Assembly (NCBI RefSeq): GCF_020509005.1
Contig: NC_063016.1
Location: forward strand, 3,782,001 to 3,846,000
Direction of reading: 5' to 3'
DNA from: Fulvia fulva
Lineage: Eukaryota; Ascomycota; Dothideomycetes; Mycosphaerellales; Mycosphaerellaceae
Length of the DNA stretch: 64,000 bases
The notes below the pieces were generated by a model that saw nothing but the letters and a program-made list of their open reading frames with translations, had not been told where the DNA came from and made no database searches. The translations under genes were made by a program, and so were the position numbers. Below are positions 55,185-64,000 of the stretch, in pieces (positions within the stretch are counted from its first letter, which is position 1; every line of letters begins with the position of its first letter).

Positions 55185-58100
55185 ATACTACCCCCCCTCC
55201 AAAAAAATCGGCCTGTCCTTAGTGCTATTCTTCCTTATAACGTAGGCCTATACGAAGGTCGTATCGTCCTCTAGATTCTCTACTTTATTATCTATCGCTT
55301 TATTATCTATTACTTCGTCCTCTATAACGTCGTCTTTATCGTTAGTCGTTAAGTCGTCTATTACTACGCTCTTACGCTTTACTATACTATTATTATCCTC
55401 GCTATATCGGATACCGAGAGAGTCGTAGCGATTTACGAAGTCTATAAAGGCCTCCGTTATAGGCGCTATTATATAAGTATCTATAGAGCTATAGGACCTA
55501 ATACTATTCGAAGATAGCGGTACCGTTAAGGTTATAGAGTTATAGGAAGCCTCCTATTTGTATTAACGTATATTGCTCGTATTCCTACTATCGGTCGCTT
55601 TTCTCGGGTCCGTACTATACGGGTCTTTATCTAAAGCTATAGTTACTACTTTAGCTATAAATAATGCCGACGCGGAGGGGCTCGCTTTATTTACTACCTA
55701 TCCTTCTAGTACTATAAAGCCGGTAGGTATTAGTTTCCTTAGGCTATTATAGTAGAAGTCTATAATAGAGGCGGCGGCTATCTCTATTATATCCTCCGCC
55801 GGCTCCTATATTATATCCTCGTCGTCTCCTACCTAACTAACTAGATACTTATACTAGCCGTACTTCCTCCGTATATTTAGGATCTTATCTATATACTAGA
55901 ACTGATTAATTCCCTCTTTGTTCTCTACCTTGATCGACGGTAGGGTTAGTTCTACTTAGCTTAGTAACGCTTTATATATAGGGAGTAAGAGGTTTGTATA
56001 GAATCCGTTATATAGGTTCTATAGCGACCGCGGTAGGCTTAGGCGATACGTATCGTTCGGTAGTACTTCTATTATTACGTAGGGGCCTATATAGCGATAG
56101 TTAAGCTTCTTAGATAGCCGAGCTATACGCTAGTTACGGGTACTTAAGTAGACTTTACCGCCTACCTCGTACGTAGGTACTAGCGTACGATATTAATTAG
56201 CGAAGTCGGCTTATAAGTCTTATACTATATATAGTGCTTCGTATAGATACTCCCGTATATCGCTTATTCTCTTTACGAAAGCGTCGGCCGATTATACGTT
56301 AAGCTTCTACTTAGCGGGTATTACTCGGATCGGAAGGTCTAGCTCGCCGTCTACGTATCGCGGTAGTTTGCCGTAGTTAGCTATAAATAGTAACACTCCC
56401 GTACTTTTAGATACTCTATTATTAGCTATAAATTCTACTAGCGGTAGCTAATCCGGCTAGTCGTCCTAGGTATAGTTAATAAAAGCTCGGAGATACTTTT
56501 CTATTTCCTTATTTATGTTCTCGCTCTATCTATCGGTCTCGGGGTAGTATCTAGTAGACAACTTTTGCTTAATCTATAGTAACTCGTAGAGGCGTTACTA
56601 GAATACTAATAACTATTACGGACCGCAATTAGACGTAATCGACTTTAGGAGCCCGTACCTACTAAATACGTACTTAATATAGATATACGCGATATACTCG
56701 GACTTTATACTTAGTACTAGGATTAGGTGCCTCTCCTTACTTAGTCTATTAGTTACTATTAGGACGTTCTAATAGGTCTAGCTATCGGTAGTATAGCGTC
56801 CTTCGGGTAGCTCGACTACGAAGTCTATAGCTACGTCTTCCTAGGTATTAAATAGAACTAGTATCGGGTATAGTAGGCTATATAGCTTTTTAGTTAAAGT
56901 CGTAGTGTTTATATATACTCGATAACTACGGTAGAAAGTACGAACGGTACGCGCTATCCTCGGCTATACGTAGTACTAGGTGACCTTCTTATACGTCTTA
57001 GCTCTTCCTAGATATCTAGTAGTAGGTATATCGTAGAAGGACTTAATAATTCGGCTATAGACCGTATAATGTTTATATTCGGACGGTAGTACGAATAGTC
57101 TAAGCCCGCTAAACCGGTTCTTTATATAGATTATATCGTTAATAATAATAGCGTCACGGTTATTAAGCTTACTACTACGGAGTAAAGTTACCTTCTATTT
57201 ATCGCGGAGTTACTATAGAGCTTCTAAGGCGTTATCTTAGTTATATAGATTCTAGATATCGGTCTCGAGGCCCTAGTCGATAACTATACTAGTGTTCGTA
57301 GTCGTAGCTATAGATATAATCCTACTAGCTAAGAGACTTAGAGCCTTAGAGGCGGAGACGTTCATTCCCGCTATACTAAGGAACTGTTTAGGGCCGAGTA
57401 GTACGCGGTTTTAGTATTGTCGGCGTAGGTCGTTAGTATTATACCGCTCCGGTAGGTCCTACGTCCGTCGTATTAGGCTATCGGGCTTTCTACCTTATTT
57501 GCCCGGTCGATATACGATCTTAAAGTAGAACTAGGAGAGGAATTCGGCCTAGCGTACTTAGCGTCGGTTTAGCTCTTTCGTAGTTATAAACTACTCTAGG
57601 TTTTTATAGTCGGAGTAGATGGGTACCGGCTTACCGCTATCTTATAGATTCTTAAAGTAGCCTTCCTCGCTATCTATATCTCCGGCTATAAGCTTAGGTT
57701 ACTATTCTTTAAAGGCCTTAAAAATCGTAAGTAGTTCCTTGTCGTAGATATCGTAATTATATTCCTAGGGAGACATCTTCTTAGAAAGGTAAGCGATAGG
57801 CCGTAGTACGCCGTCTCTATCTCGCTAGCTAAGTATAGTAGCCGTTACGAAGATAGATATATTAGTTTCGAGTACTATCTCTCTTACGGGTTTTAATATA
57901 GCTAATACGACACCTTCGGTGTCCGTAAATGCCTATTTAAGTCCCTCGAATACGGATTGACATTCTAGGGACTATATAAATACTACGTCCTTCTTAGTAA
58001 GCCTAGCTAGCGGTAGGACGATCTTGCTATAGTTCTTAATAAATCTTCGGTAAAAGCCTACGAATCTATTAAACGCAAGGATATCCTTAGCCGACTACGG

Positions 58101-59449
58101 CGTAGCCTAGTCTCGTATAGCCTACACTTTAGCTAGGTCTATAGACACGCTGTCCTTACTAATAATAAGGCCTAGGTACTTCGTAGATTACGTATAGAAC
58201 TCGTACTTAGAGAAGTCTAGTTGCAATCCCGCGTCTTAAATCTTCTAAAGGACCTTCTTTATATGTCCTATATACTCTTCTAGGGTGTCGCTAAAGATAA
58301 GAATGTCGTCTAAGTATATAGAGTAGAAATTATCTAGGAACTCGCGAAGAGTATCGTTAATATAAGATTGAAATATACCTAGCGTATTATATAATCTAAA
58401 CGGCATTACTAAGTACTCGAACTGTCTATATCTAGTAGTAAATACGGTCTTCTATTCGTAACCCTCCGTAATACGGATACGATTAAAGGCGGCATTTATA
58501 TCGAGCTTAGTAAACTACTTCTTACCCGCTATCCTATTAAGCGTGTCTTATATTAAGGGGATAAGGTATCTAGACTTTAACGTAATAGCGTTTAGGCCGC
58601 GATAGTCTACGTATACCCGAAGTCTACTACTAGGCTTACGTACTATAAGTACGGGCGAAGCTATATCCGCTCGTCCTACGTACCTTCGAATCTTCTAGTC
58701 GGCTAGGTAGCTATCCGTCTAACGCTTGATCACTTCGTCCTCCTAAGGCGATATACGGAATAGATACTTAAAAGGTAGCTTACTTCCTTCCTTAAGGTTA
58801 ATCTTATAATCGATACCTAGTCGGTATAGTAGTAGCTTATATACCGCCTAAGCCGAGAAGGTTCGGGCGTACTTACGGTACTTAGGTAGTAGGTGATCTA
58901 CCGGGTCTATAATGTTGTCCTTATTAAGCGATTTATAGAACCGGTTAATATCTACTTACGCGTATATTTTATACGCCTATAACGAGGGCCCGGATCTTTC
59001 TACTACTAGTATAAGGGCTACGGCTCGAGCGTCTAGTCGTTACGTAGTCTTATCGTCTACTACTATACTATAATTGCCTATTATACGCCGTATAGAGTAT
59101 AAGCTTAGCTAAGCGGTTAACATCTTATATAAGTATAGAGGATCGGTACTTTACTTCGATCCTAGTAGTTTATCCTTTTCTCGGATATATATAAGGTAGA
59201 CTTAAGCACCCTTTTGTCTTATATATATTATAAAAGCTCCTACTCCTACTTCTAGGATATCTAGTAACTAATTATCCGGTATTATAGTTACGGTTACTTC
59301 TACCGGCGTTCTCCGGTCCTTTTCTAAGGAGCGCCTATATAGCTTCTTAATAGTGTCTCTTCCGTCTACTAGTAAGGGTAGTCTAGTATAGAGACGGGAT
59401 TACCTATTAATTAAATTCTAACGAACCTAGAGGGTCTCGAGGCGCTATC
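55185..59449 (-). mobile_element. Gypsy-4: chromodomain Ty3/gypsy (chromovirus), 5' truncated
   Basis: Minus-strand element whose 3' side ends with a T7 run and the purine tract GGAGGGGGGGTAG (sense) next to the Copia-2a LTR. Its 5' side is cut at 59449 by LINE-D. Pol is complete from about the start of RT to the chromodomain. Gag and 5' LTR are absent. Confidence 0.82.
55220..59430 (-). pseudogene. Gypsy-4 pol: RT, RNase H, integrase and chromodomain, inactivated
   Basis: The minus strand, from the right: probable protease/RT start (58,900-59,400), then RT with active site YLDDILIFS at about 58,285-58,320. RNase H follows (57,480-57,740: YSDYKNLE.F, LNRR.ARWAEFLS.FYFKIVYRPGK). The integrase zinc finger and core occupy 56,170-57,300. 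The C-terminal chromodomain is at about 55,800-55,920: DKILNIRRKYG, YKYLVSQVGDDED and EPAEDI. Chromodomains direct integration to heterochromatin marked by histone H3 lysine-9 methylation. Stops throughout (the W of the motif WVG reads Q or stop). Confidence 0.82.
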
Positions 59450-59619
59450 GCTAAACACGACATATTCGAAAGCCCTTATTAAGGTTATTCTAACGATCTA
59501 TAAAGTAGGCTACTACCCCCAGAATTAAGGGAGTTCTACCTTATTTAATTTAGATAGCTTAAAGTTCTCTTTACCCTATTTCTTTAGCTCTAAACGCCGC
59601 GGAGGTACCTAGCTACATT

Positions 59620-60900
59620 AGGTAACTCCTAGGTAATAGTAGCCTAGGCTATAGTACTACCGGCGCCTACGGCTCTATAGGCGAAGCTCCCCTAAGACAA
59701 CTAGTAGAAACTTATAGAGGACGTAAAAAGTATAGAAACTAACGACTAGCTCCTATACCGGTCTCTATAGGTAATAATTACTTAGCTACGTACGGCGCTC
59801 GTACTATCGTATTACCGAGGGTAATAAGAAATAAGGACGACGTCTAAGGCGATTAATAAGGCCACCCGGAATAAACACCCCTATAGCTAGGTATTAGTCG
59901 CGGTATCGATACTAGGCCCCCGCCTAATATACGATATAGTTACGATCCGTATTATAGTAAAGGAAGACTAGGCTAAAGTTATAAAGCTATCGAATAAGGA
60001 GCTCGCCTAACGAATTAACTAACTAGGGGTAGTCGTAGTGAACTAATAGTCTAACGGTACTCTATAGATCTATACTAGCTCTACTACTACTAGGAAGTAC
60101 CTAGAGGTATAGCTATAGTAGGCATCTAAGGTTACGGCATTAGCGAAGGTCTTAACGAAGCAATTTACGATCCTAGTCTACGATATGCCTAAGGAGTTCG
60201 ACCTAACTAACTAAGGTCACCTACGTACTCTCTAAGAGGACAACCCGGTCACTCTTAACTCTCTAATCTAGAAGGCGACTTGGCTCTATAGGAAATGGCT
60301 AGAAGGCAAGAAGGCCTCGGCGCTAATAGTATAGCTCTTAGACGCGAAAGCGGCGGATCTAGCGATAGAACAAGGCCTAGTCTAGCAATATAGCCTCAAG
60401 ATAGTAGAAAAGCACTCCTTATCCTTTCGTGTCCTCTAATGCTTTAAATGCTAACAGTATAGACACCAAACCTACACGTATATAAACAAGTAGGCCTGCT
60501 CGAACTATATAGGAGACTATATGTCTAGGGACTGTATATCGACTACGAGACGGTACGCGAACTGTCCGGGGCACTACCTATTATATAGCGCGGAATGCCT
60601 ATAGCGGAAACTAGCGAAAAACAAGGCAATTACAAATAGAACCGTCGCCCTAAGATTCTACGGCGACGGTAAGGCTAGCCTATACCGGAACTAGCTAGCG
60701 GCGGTCGGGTATAAGCGCCCTAGGGCCGAGAATAATATAAAGGATACGTGACCTAGGGCGTACGGGAGGCTACGTACTCTACTAGCTACGGCGAGGGAAT
60801 CTAACTAGGCCCGGCTCCCCTTTAGTATATAGCCGATAGGCGTAGACTAGGACGTATAAGGTAGTAGGATATAGGACATTATAGAGGAAATAATTGTCGA
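59620..60900 (+). pseudogene. LINE-D ORF1, RIP-inactivated
   Basis: Same ORF1 as LINE-A, LINE-B and LINE-C. The zinc knuckles lie at about 60,430-60,620, recognisable by GHQTYTC, then RRYANCPGHYL with one Cys kept. Limits approximate. Confidence 0.72.
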
Positions 60901-60904
60901 TAAC

Positions 60905-61545
60905 GATAACTAGCCTCGATACGCTTAGTATTATCTAGTATAACGTTAACTATAGTAAGGATATAGTCTAGAACTATTTGCTATACGAGGCGGACCCGTA
61001 CGTCTACTACGTCCTAGTAATCTAGGAGCTATAGATTAACCCGTACTATAAGAGACTAACGACCTATAAGTTACTAGGCTATACGATATACCTACGAGGC
61101 GACGGTAGACCCCGTACGTACTTCTATATTAGTAAGGATATACTAGAATCCGACTAGGAGGTAGTATACTACGTAGACGAAGAAGGCGGGGGAGATATTA
61201 CCTCCCTCTACGTAGGTAGTACTTAGATACATAACCTATATATACAACCGCTAGCCTCGAGGTCTAGCCGCGACCTAGGGGTCTACAGACACCTAGACAG
61301 TGCGCTTAAGAGACAAGGGTGCCACATCGTAGTAGGAGACTTCAATATATACTACCCTTCCTAGGAAAGCCTTATATAGCCGTACCCTATAGCCGACGAA
61401 GTACTCGACTTAATAGCGAGCAACGCAATTGCCCTTAATACCCCGAAGGACCTAGGCACCTAGAAGAGAGGGGGACTCTAAGGCACGATCGACCTCTTCT
61501 AGATCTTAGATAGCTACTACTATATAGTAACCTACCGTAGACCGA
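60905..61545 (+). pseudogene. LINE-D ORF2 N-terminal endonuclease fragment, RIP-inactivated
   Basis: SLDTLSII.YNVNYSKDIV at 60,915-60,965, GDGRPRTYFYISKDI (61,090-61,140), GGGDITSLYVG (61,190) and VVGDFNIYYPS (61,330-61,360) identify the EEP endonuclease. It stops before the RT, at the fold-back junction. Confidence 0.8.
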
Positions 61546-61584
61546 TAAGTATATATACCTACGGAGGTTACTATATAGTAGTAG
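61514..61584. repeat. 20-bp perfect inverted repeat at the LINE-D truncation
   Basis: CTACTACTATATAGTAACCT at 61514-61533 recurs as its reverse complement at 61565-61584, with about 31 bases between. The left arm is LINE-D sequence and the right arm is its inverted copy, ending exactly where gypsy sequence starts. Confidence 0.85.
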
Positions 61585-61803
61585 TATAAAGGCTTTAACG
61601 GAGAGCGGAATATCGACGAGGACTATTTATTCGACAGCCCTTATTAAGACGAGCAATCTACTTAAGTAGTAGCGACCCGCCTACGCTAGCGGTAGCGTAA
61701 TCGTAGTATAAAGAACCCTAAGACTAAGGTTCCGTTCCCCTAAAGGTAGACCCTAGAGTTACGGAGTTACGGAGGACAACTACCTAATTAGGAAGCGCGA
61801 CCC
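61585..61803 (-). mobile_element. Gypsy-3-related fragment
   Basis: About 200 bp matching the reverse complement of 45,115-45,310, including the Arg-rich C-terminal part of pol. No frame. Bounded by LINE-D and LINE-E. Confidence 0.75.
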
Positions 61804-62139
61804 CGAATAGTAGCGAAGGATAGTAACTAACGAGAGCTATAGCCTTACGAACATTCTATACTAAGAGCTAAACCGGGGAATAAACTAAGAAAAAACCTAG
61901 GACATAAGCTAAGGCCTACTATATAGAAAGTAGAGGCTAACGACTAATAATATAGCGTAGACGACCCTATATATAGAGGCGGAAAACTTACTAGAGGATA
62001 ACGAACACCTAGCCCGGATATATAAGAACACTATAGTATAGCTACTAGGAGCGCTAAAAGCGCTATTATACCAAATCCCGAAGACAATCTAATAAGTAAC
62101 ACAGAAGGTAGCCTAGAGACTAACTATATAGGTAATAGT

Positions 62140-63110
62140 AGTAGTAGGTAAGAATTAACCCCCTCTAAAGGTAAGGAAGGCGGTACGCCTATATATTACT
62201 AATCCGGCGGAGAACAAGAAATCGTAGCCCTAATAAGCAAAGAGATTGTCGATAGAATCGGCTAAAAGGAGGTAGTTAGAGCGAGGGTAGAGGTAATAGG
62301 CGTAGTAAGACTCTTTACCGTATAAGAGTCTAATAGACGAAAGCTAGAGACCTATAAGGAGTAGACTACTAAAGTCGCGAAGTCGGTACGAGTCCCCTAC
62401 TAATAGTATACCGTTATCGCCTACGGGGTCCCTAGGTCATTTAAGGTCGAAGACCTTCCCTACCTCTAAGTATAGAACTAGAACACCTCTCTAGGAGTAC
62501 GACTAACGAAGGCGGTATAGCTATATAAGATAGTAGACCGAGAGAAGACGTATTCATCGCTTATTATCTAGGTAGAGATAGCGGAACAAGCTAACTAGAT
62601 ACTAGATAATAGGCTATTCTAGAACTATAAGAGAATAGACACGGAGATCTATTAGAGTAGCTATAGGGTACTATAATGCTTCTAATACTAACAGTACGGT
62701 TATATCGCCCTAAAATACGGGGAGAAGGCCCTAAGGTGTCCCTTCTACGTAGGCCTATACTAGGGAAGGGAATGCCTAAAAAAGGAGAGTAGGTATATAT
62801 ACTACGGTAGAAGGCACCTAGCGTATTTAAACTAATACCTAGCTAGAATAGTAGTATAAGAACGAGCGAGACAAGTAAGGATCTCTATACTAGCTAGGTA
62901 CCCCTAACGATAGTAGGAGGGACCTACCGTATATAAGGGCTTCGAGCCGAGCAAAAGGAAGAGGGTAGAAGAGACGAATAGGGGAATCTAACCGTAAACG
63001 TATCTACCTCCCGGTAGGCCTCGACACCTTAACCGGGCCGCTAACAAACTAGGCTAAATACGAATCTTTAGGGCGCCCTAGCGGCCCTAGGGCTAGCCGG
63101 ATAGCGGGAT
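62140..63110 (+). pseudogene. LINE-E ORF1, RIP-inactivated
   Basis: Parallels LINE-H ORF1: EIVALISKEIVDRIG, VVRLFTV.ESNRRKLETYKE.TTKVAKS, VEIAEQAN.ILDN, RIDTEIY.SSYRVL.CF and the knuckle region with ALRCPFYVG and GRRHLAY (62,660-62,830). Stops at almost every Gln or Trp. Limits approximate. Confidence 0.78.
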
Positions 63111-63169
63111 ATAGGCTCAGGAGATATAGTAGGTTAGTACGAAAATAGACCTTACGGATAACGAATAAT

Positions 63170-64000
63170 ACTATATAACGATATTACTATCGTATAGTAT
63201 AACGTAAACAAAAGTAGGGACAAGGTCTAGCGCTACTTTATATAAGAGCTAGATCCGCTACGGTACTACGTTATTACGGTATAGGAACTATAGATTAACT
63301 CCTACGTAGGACTCCTAGCTACTTGTAATAACCGGAGATACTATACCGTAATCGCGGGCTAACGAGGCGTTATCCCGAGGACATATATATACGTAAGTAA
63401 GACTATAGACCTTAAGTCGTAGAAGGTTATACTACCGTAGTAGGGCAACCTAGGAGACATAACATCAATCTAGATCGACACGACATAAGGCTCTATCTAG
63501 ATCTATAACGTTTATAACCCGCTACCGCGGGGTCGGATAAGTAGGGAACTAGGAACCCTCGCCTACCTAGAGCAGACCCTAAGCTAAGATATAAAGTAAG
63601 TACTCCTCGGCGACTTTAACCTCTACTACCTATAGTAGGGACTCGAATTCACTCCCCCGTACGCGTTTCTAGAGGGAAAGCTACTAGATATAACCGTACG
63701 CTACGGAATAGCCTTAGTAATACTAAAGGGAATAGAGACGTAGAAGGCCCGTATAAGTATAAGTATAATCGACCTATACTTCCTATTACGAGAACTTAAA
63801 GAGAGACTAGTCTAATGCCGACTAAACTACGCGCTAGAAGCCTCCTTAGACTATATCCCTATCTAAACGACGCTAGGGGTGAAGGCGATAGAGGAGCTAG
63901 TAAGCGAACTACGCCGTAACTAGAAGAAGGTACGCTAGGACGATATAAGAGGCTTCCTAATAGCGAACCTACTATAGTATAGAGAACTCGAGACGATAGC
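63170..64000 (+). pseudogene. LINE-E ORF2 N-terminal endonuclease, RIP-inactivated, cut by window edge
   Basis: ITIV.YNVNKSRDKV.RYFI.ELDP (63,180-63,250), VITV.EL.INS, GDITSI.ID, VLLGDFNLYYL (63,600-63,635) and ISIIDLYFLLREL, LDYIPI match the LINE-H endonuclease block for block. The RT would lie beyond base 64000. Confidence 0.8.

Larger units (their letters stand above)
59450..61545 (+). mobile_element. LINE-D: 5' part of a LINE-A family element
   Basis: Begins at the family 5' terminus (GCTAAACACGACA) inside Gypsy-4 and continues through the 5' UTR, ORF1 and the endonuclease start of ORF2, to about 61545. There a short inverted repeat replaces the rest of the element. Collinear with LINE-A 31296 down to about 29,210. 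RIP-mutated. Confidence 0.85.
61804..64000 (+). mobile_element. LINE-E: Tad-like LINE continuing beyond the window
   Basis: RIP-mutated relative of LINE-H. ORF1 occupies about 62,140-63,110 and ORF2 starts near 63,170. The 5' limit is uncertain; I place it after the gypsy fragment. The element runs off the right edge inside ORF2. Confidence 0.78.

Overview
The window is a solid block of nested, mutated transposable elements from what is almost certainly a filamentous ascomycete (Pezizomycotina). I find no cellular gene, rRNA or functional tRNA in 64 kb. The clue to the organism is repeat-induced point mutation (RIP). Most of the sequence is nearly empty of CA and TG dinucleotides and crowded with TA, while CG stays common. 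Reading frames that are clearly transposon proteins are broken by TAG and TAA where Gln (CAG/CAA) is expected. The element types (Tad-like non-LTR elements with (TAGA)n tails, Fot1/pogo DNA transposons, Ty1/copia and chromodomain Ty3/gypsy elements) fit the same group. Family names used here (Copia-1 to 3, Gypsy-1 to 4, LINE-A to H) are local labels only.

Layout, left to right. 82-826: truncated Copia-1 end (-). 1071-2202: Fot1-like transposon (+). 2203-3389: LINE-F 3' end (-). 3390-5718: non-mutated LINE-H with an intact ORF1 (+). 5719-8497: 5'-truncated Copia-2 (+) holding a solo Copia-3 LTR and a Fot1 deletion derivative. 8498-16412: Gypsy-1 (+) interrupted by a full Copia-1 copy (9147-15762), itself interrupted by a fresh LINE 3' fragment (12474-13457). 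16413-18043: LINE-G (-). 18049-37720: Gypsy-2 (-) interrupted by Copia-3a (20865-25193), full-length LINE-A (26353-31296) and the youngest element, Copia-1a (31363-36985). 37721-43282: Copia-3b (-). 43283-45465: Gypsy-3 (+) with a solo LTR. 45466-48075: inverted LINE pair. 48076-48375: Fot1 fragment. 48376-55184: full Copia-2 (-). 55185-59449: chromodomain Gypsy-4 (-). 59450-61545: LINE-D (+). 61585-61803: gypsy fragment. 61804-64000: LINE-E (+).

Target-site duplications can be read directly for many insertions: GGTCT, GTAAC, GTCTA, CCCTC, TTAAG, a TA for Fot1, 11 bp for LINE-A and 13 bp for the small LINE. They give a relative order of events. Old gypsy and LINE copies were mutated first. 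Copia-1, Copia-2 and Copia-3 copies went into them. Lightly mutated or unmutated elements (Copia-1a, LINE-H, the 12474-13457 LINE) arrived last or escaped RIP.

The nearest things to working genes are LINE-H ORF1 (419 aa, three zinc knuckles) overlapping its ORF2 start by ATGA, a 564-codon reverse transcriptase/RNase H segment of Copia-1a, and a C-terminal LINE ORF2 piece. Copia-1a is disabled by about 15 in-frame stops and an 11-bp tandem duplication that shifts the frame in the integrase. I see no previously undescribed cellular system. The unusual content is structural: sharp RIP boundaries, a LINE inverted duplication of about 1.2 kb per arm, retroelements whose two flanks belong to different host elements, a solo LTR with palindromic iterons, and a tRNA-like block in the 3' non-coding part of Copia-2.
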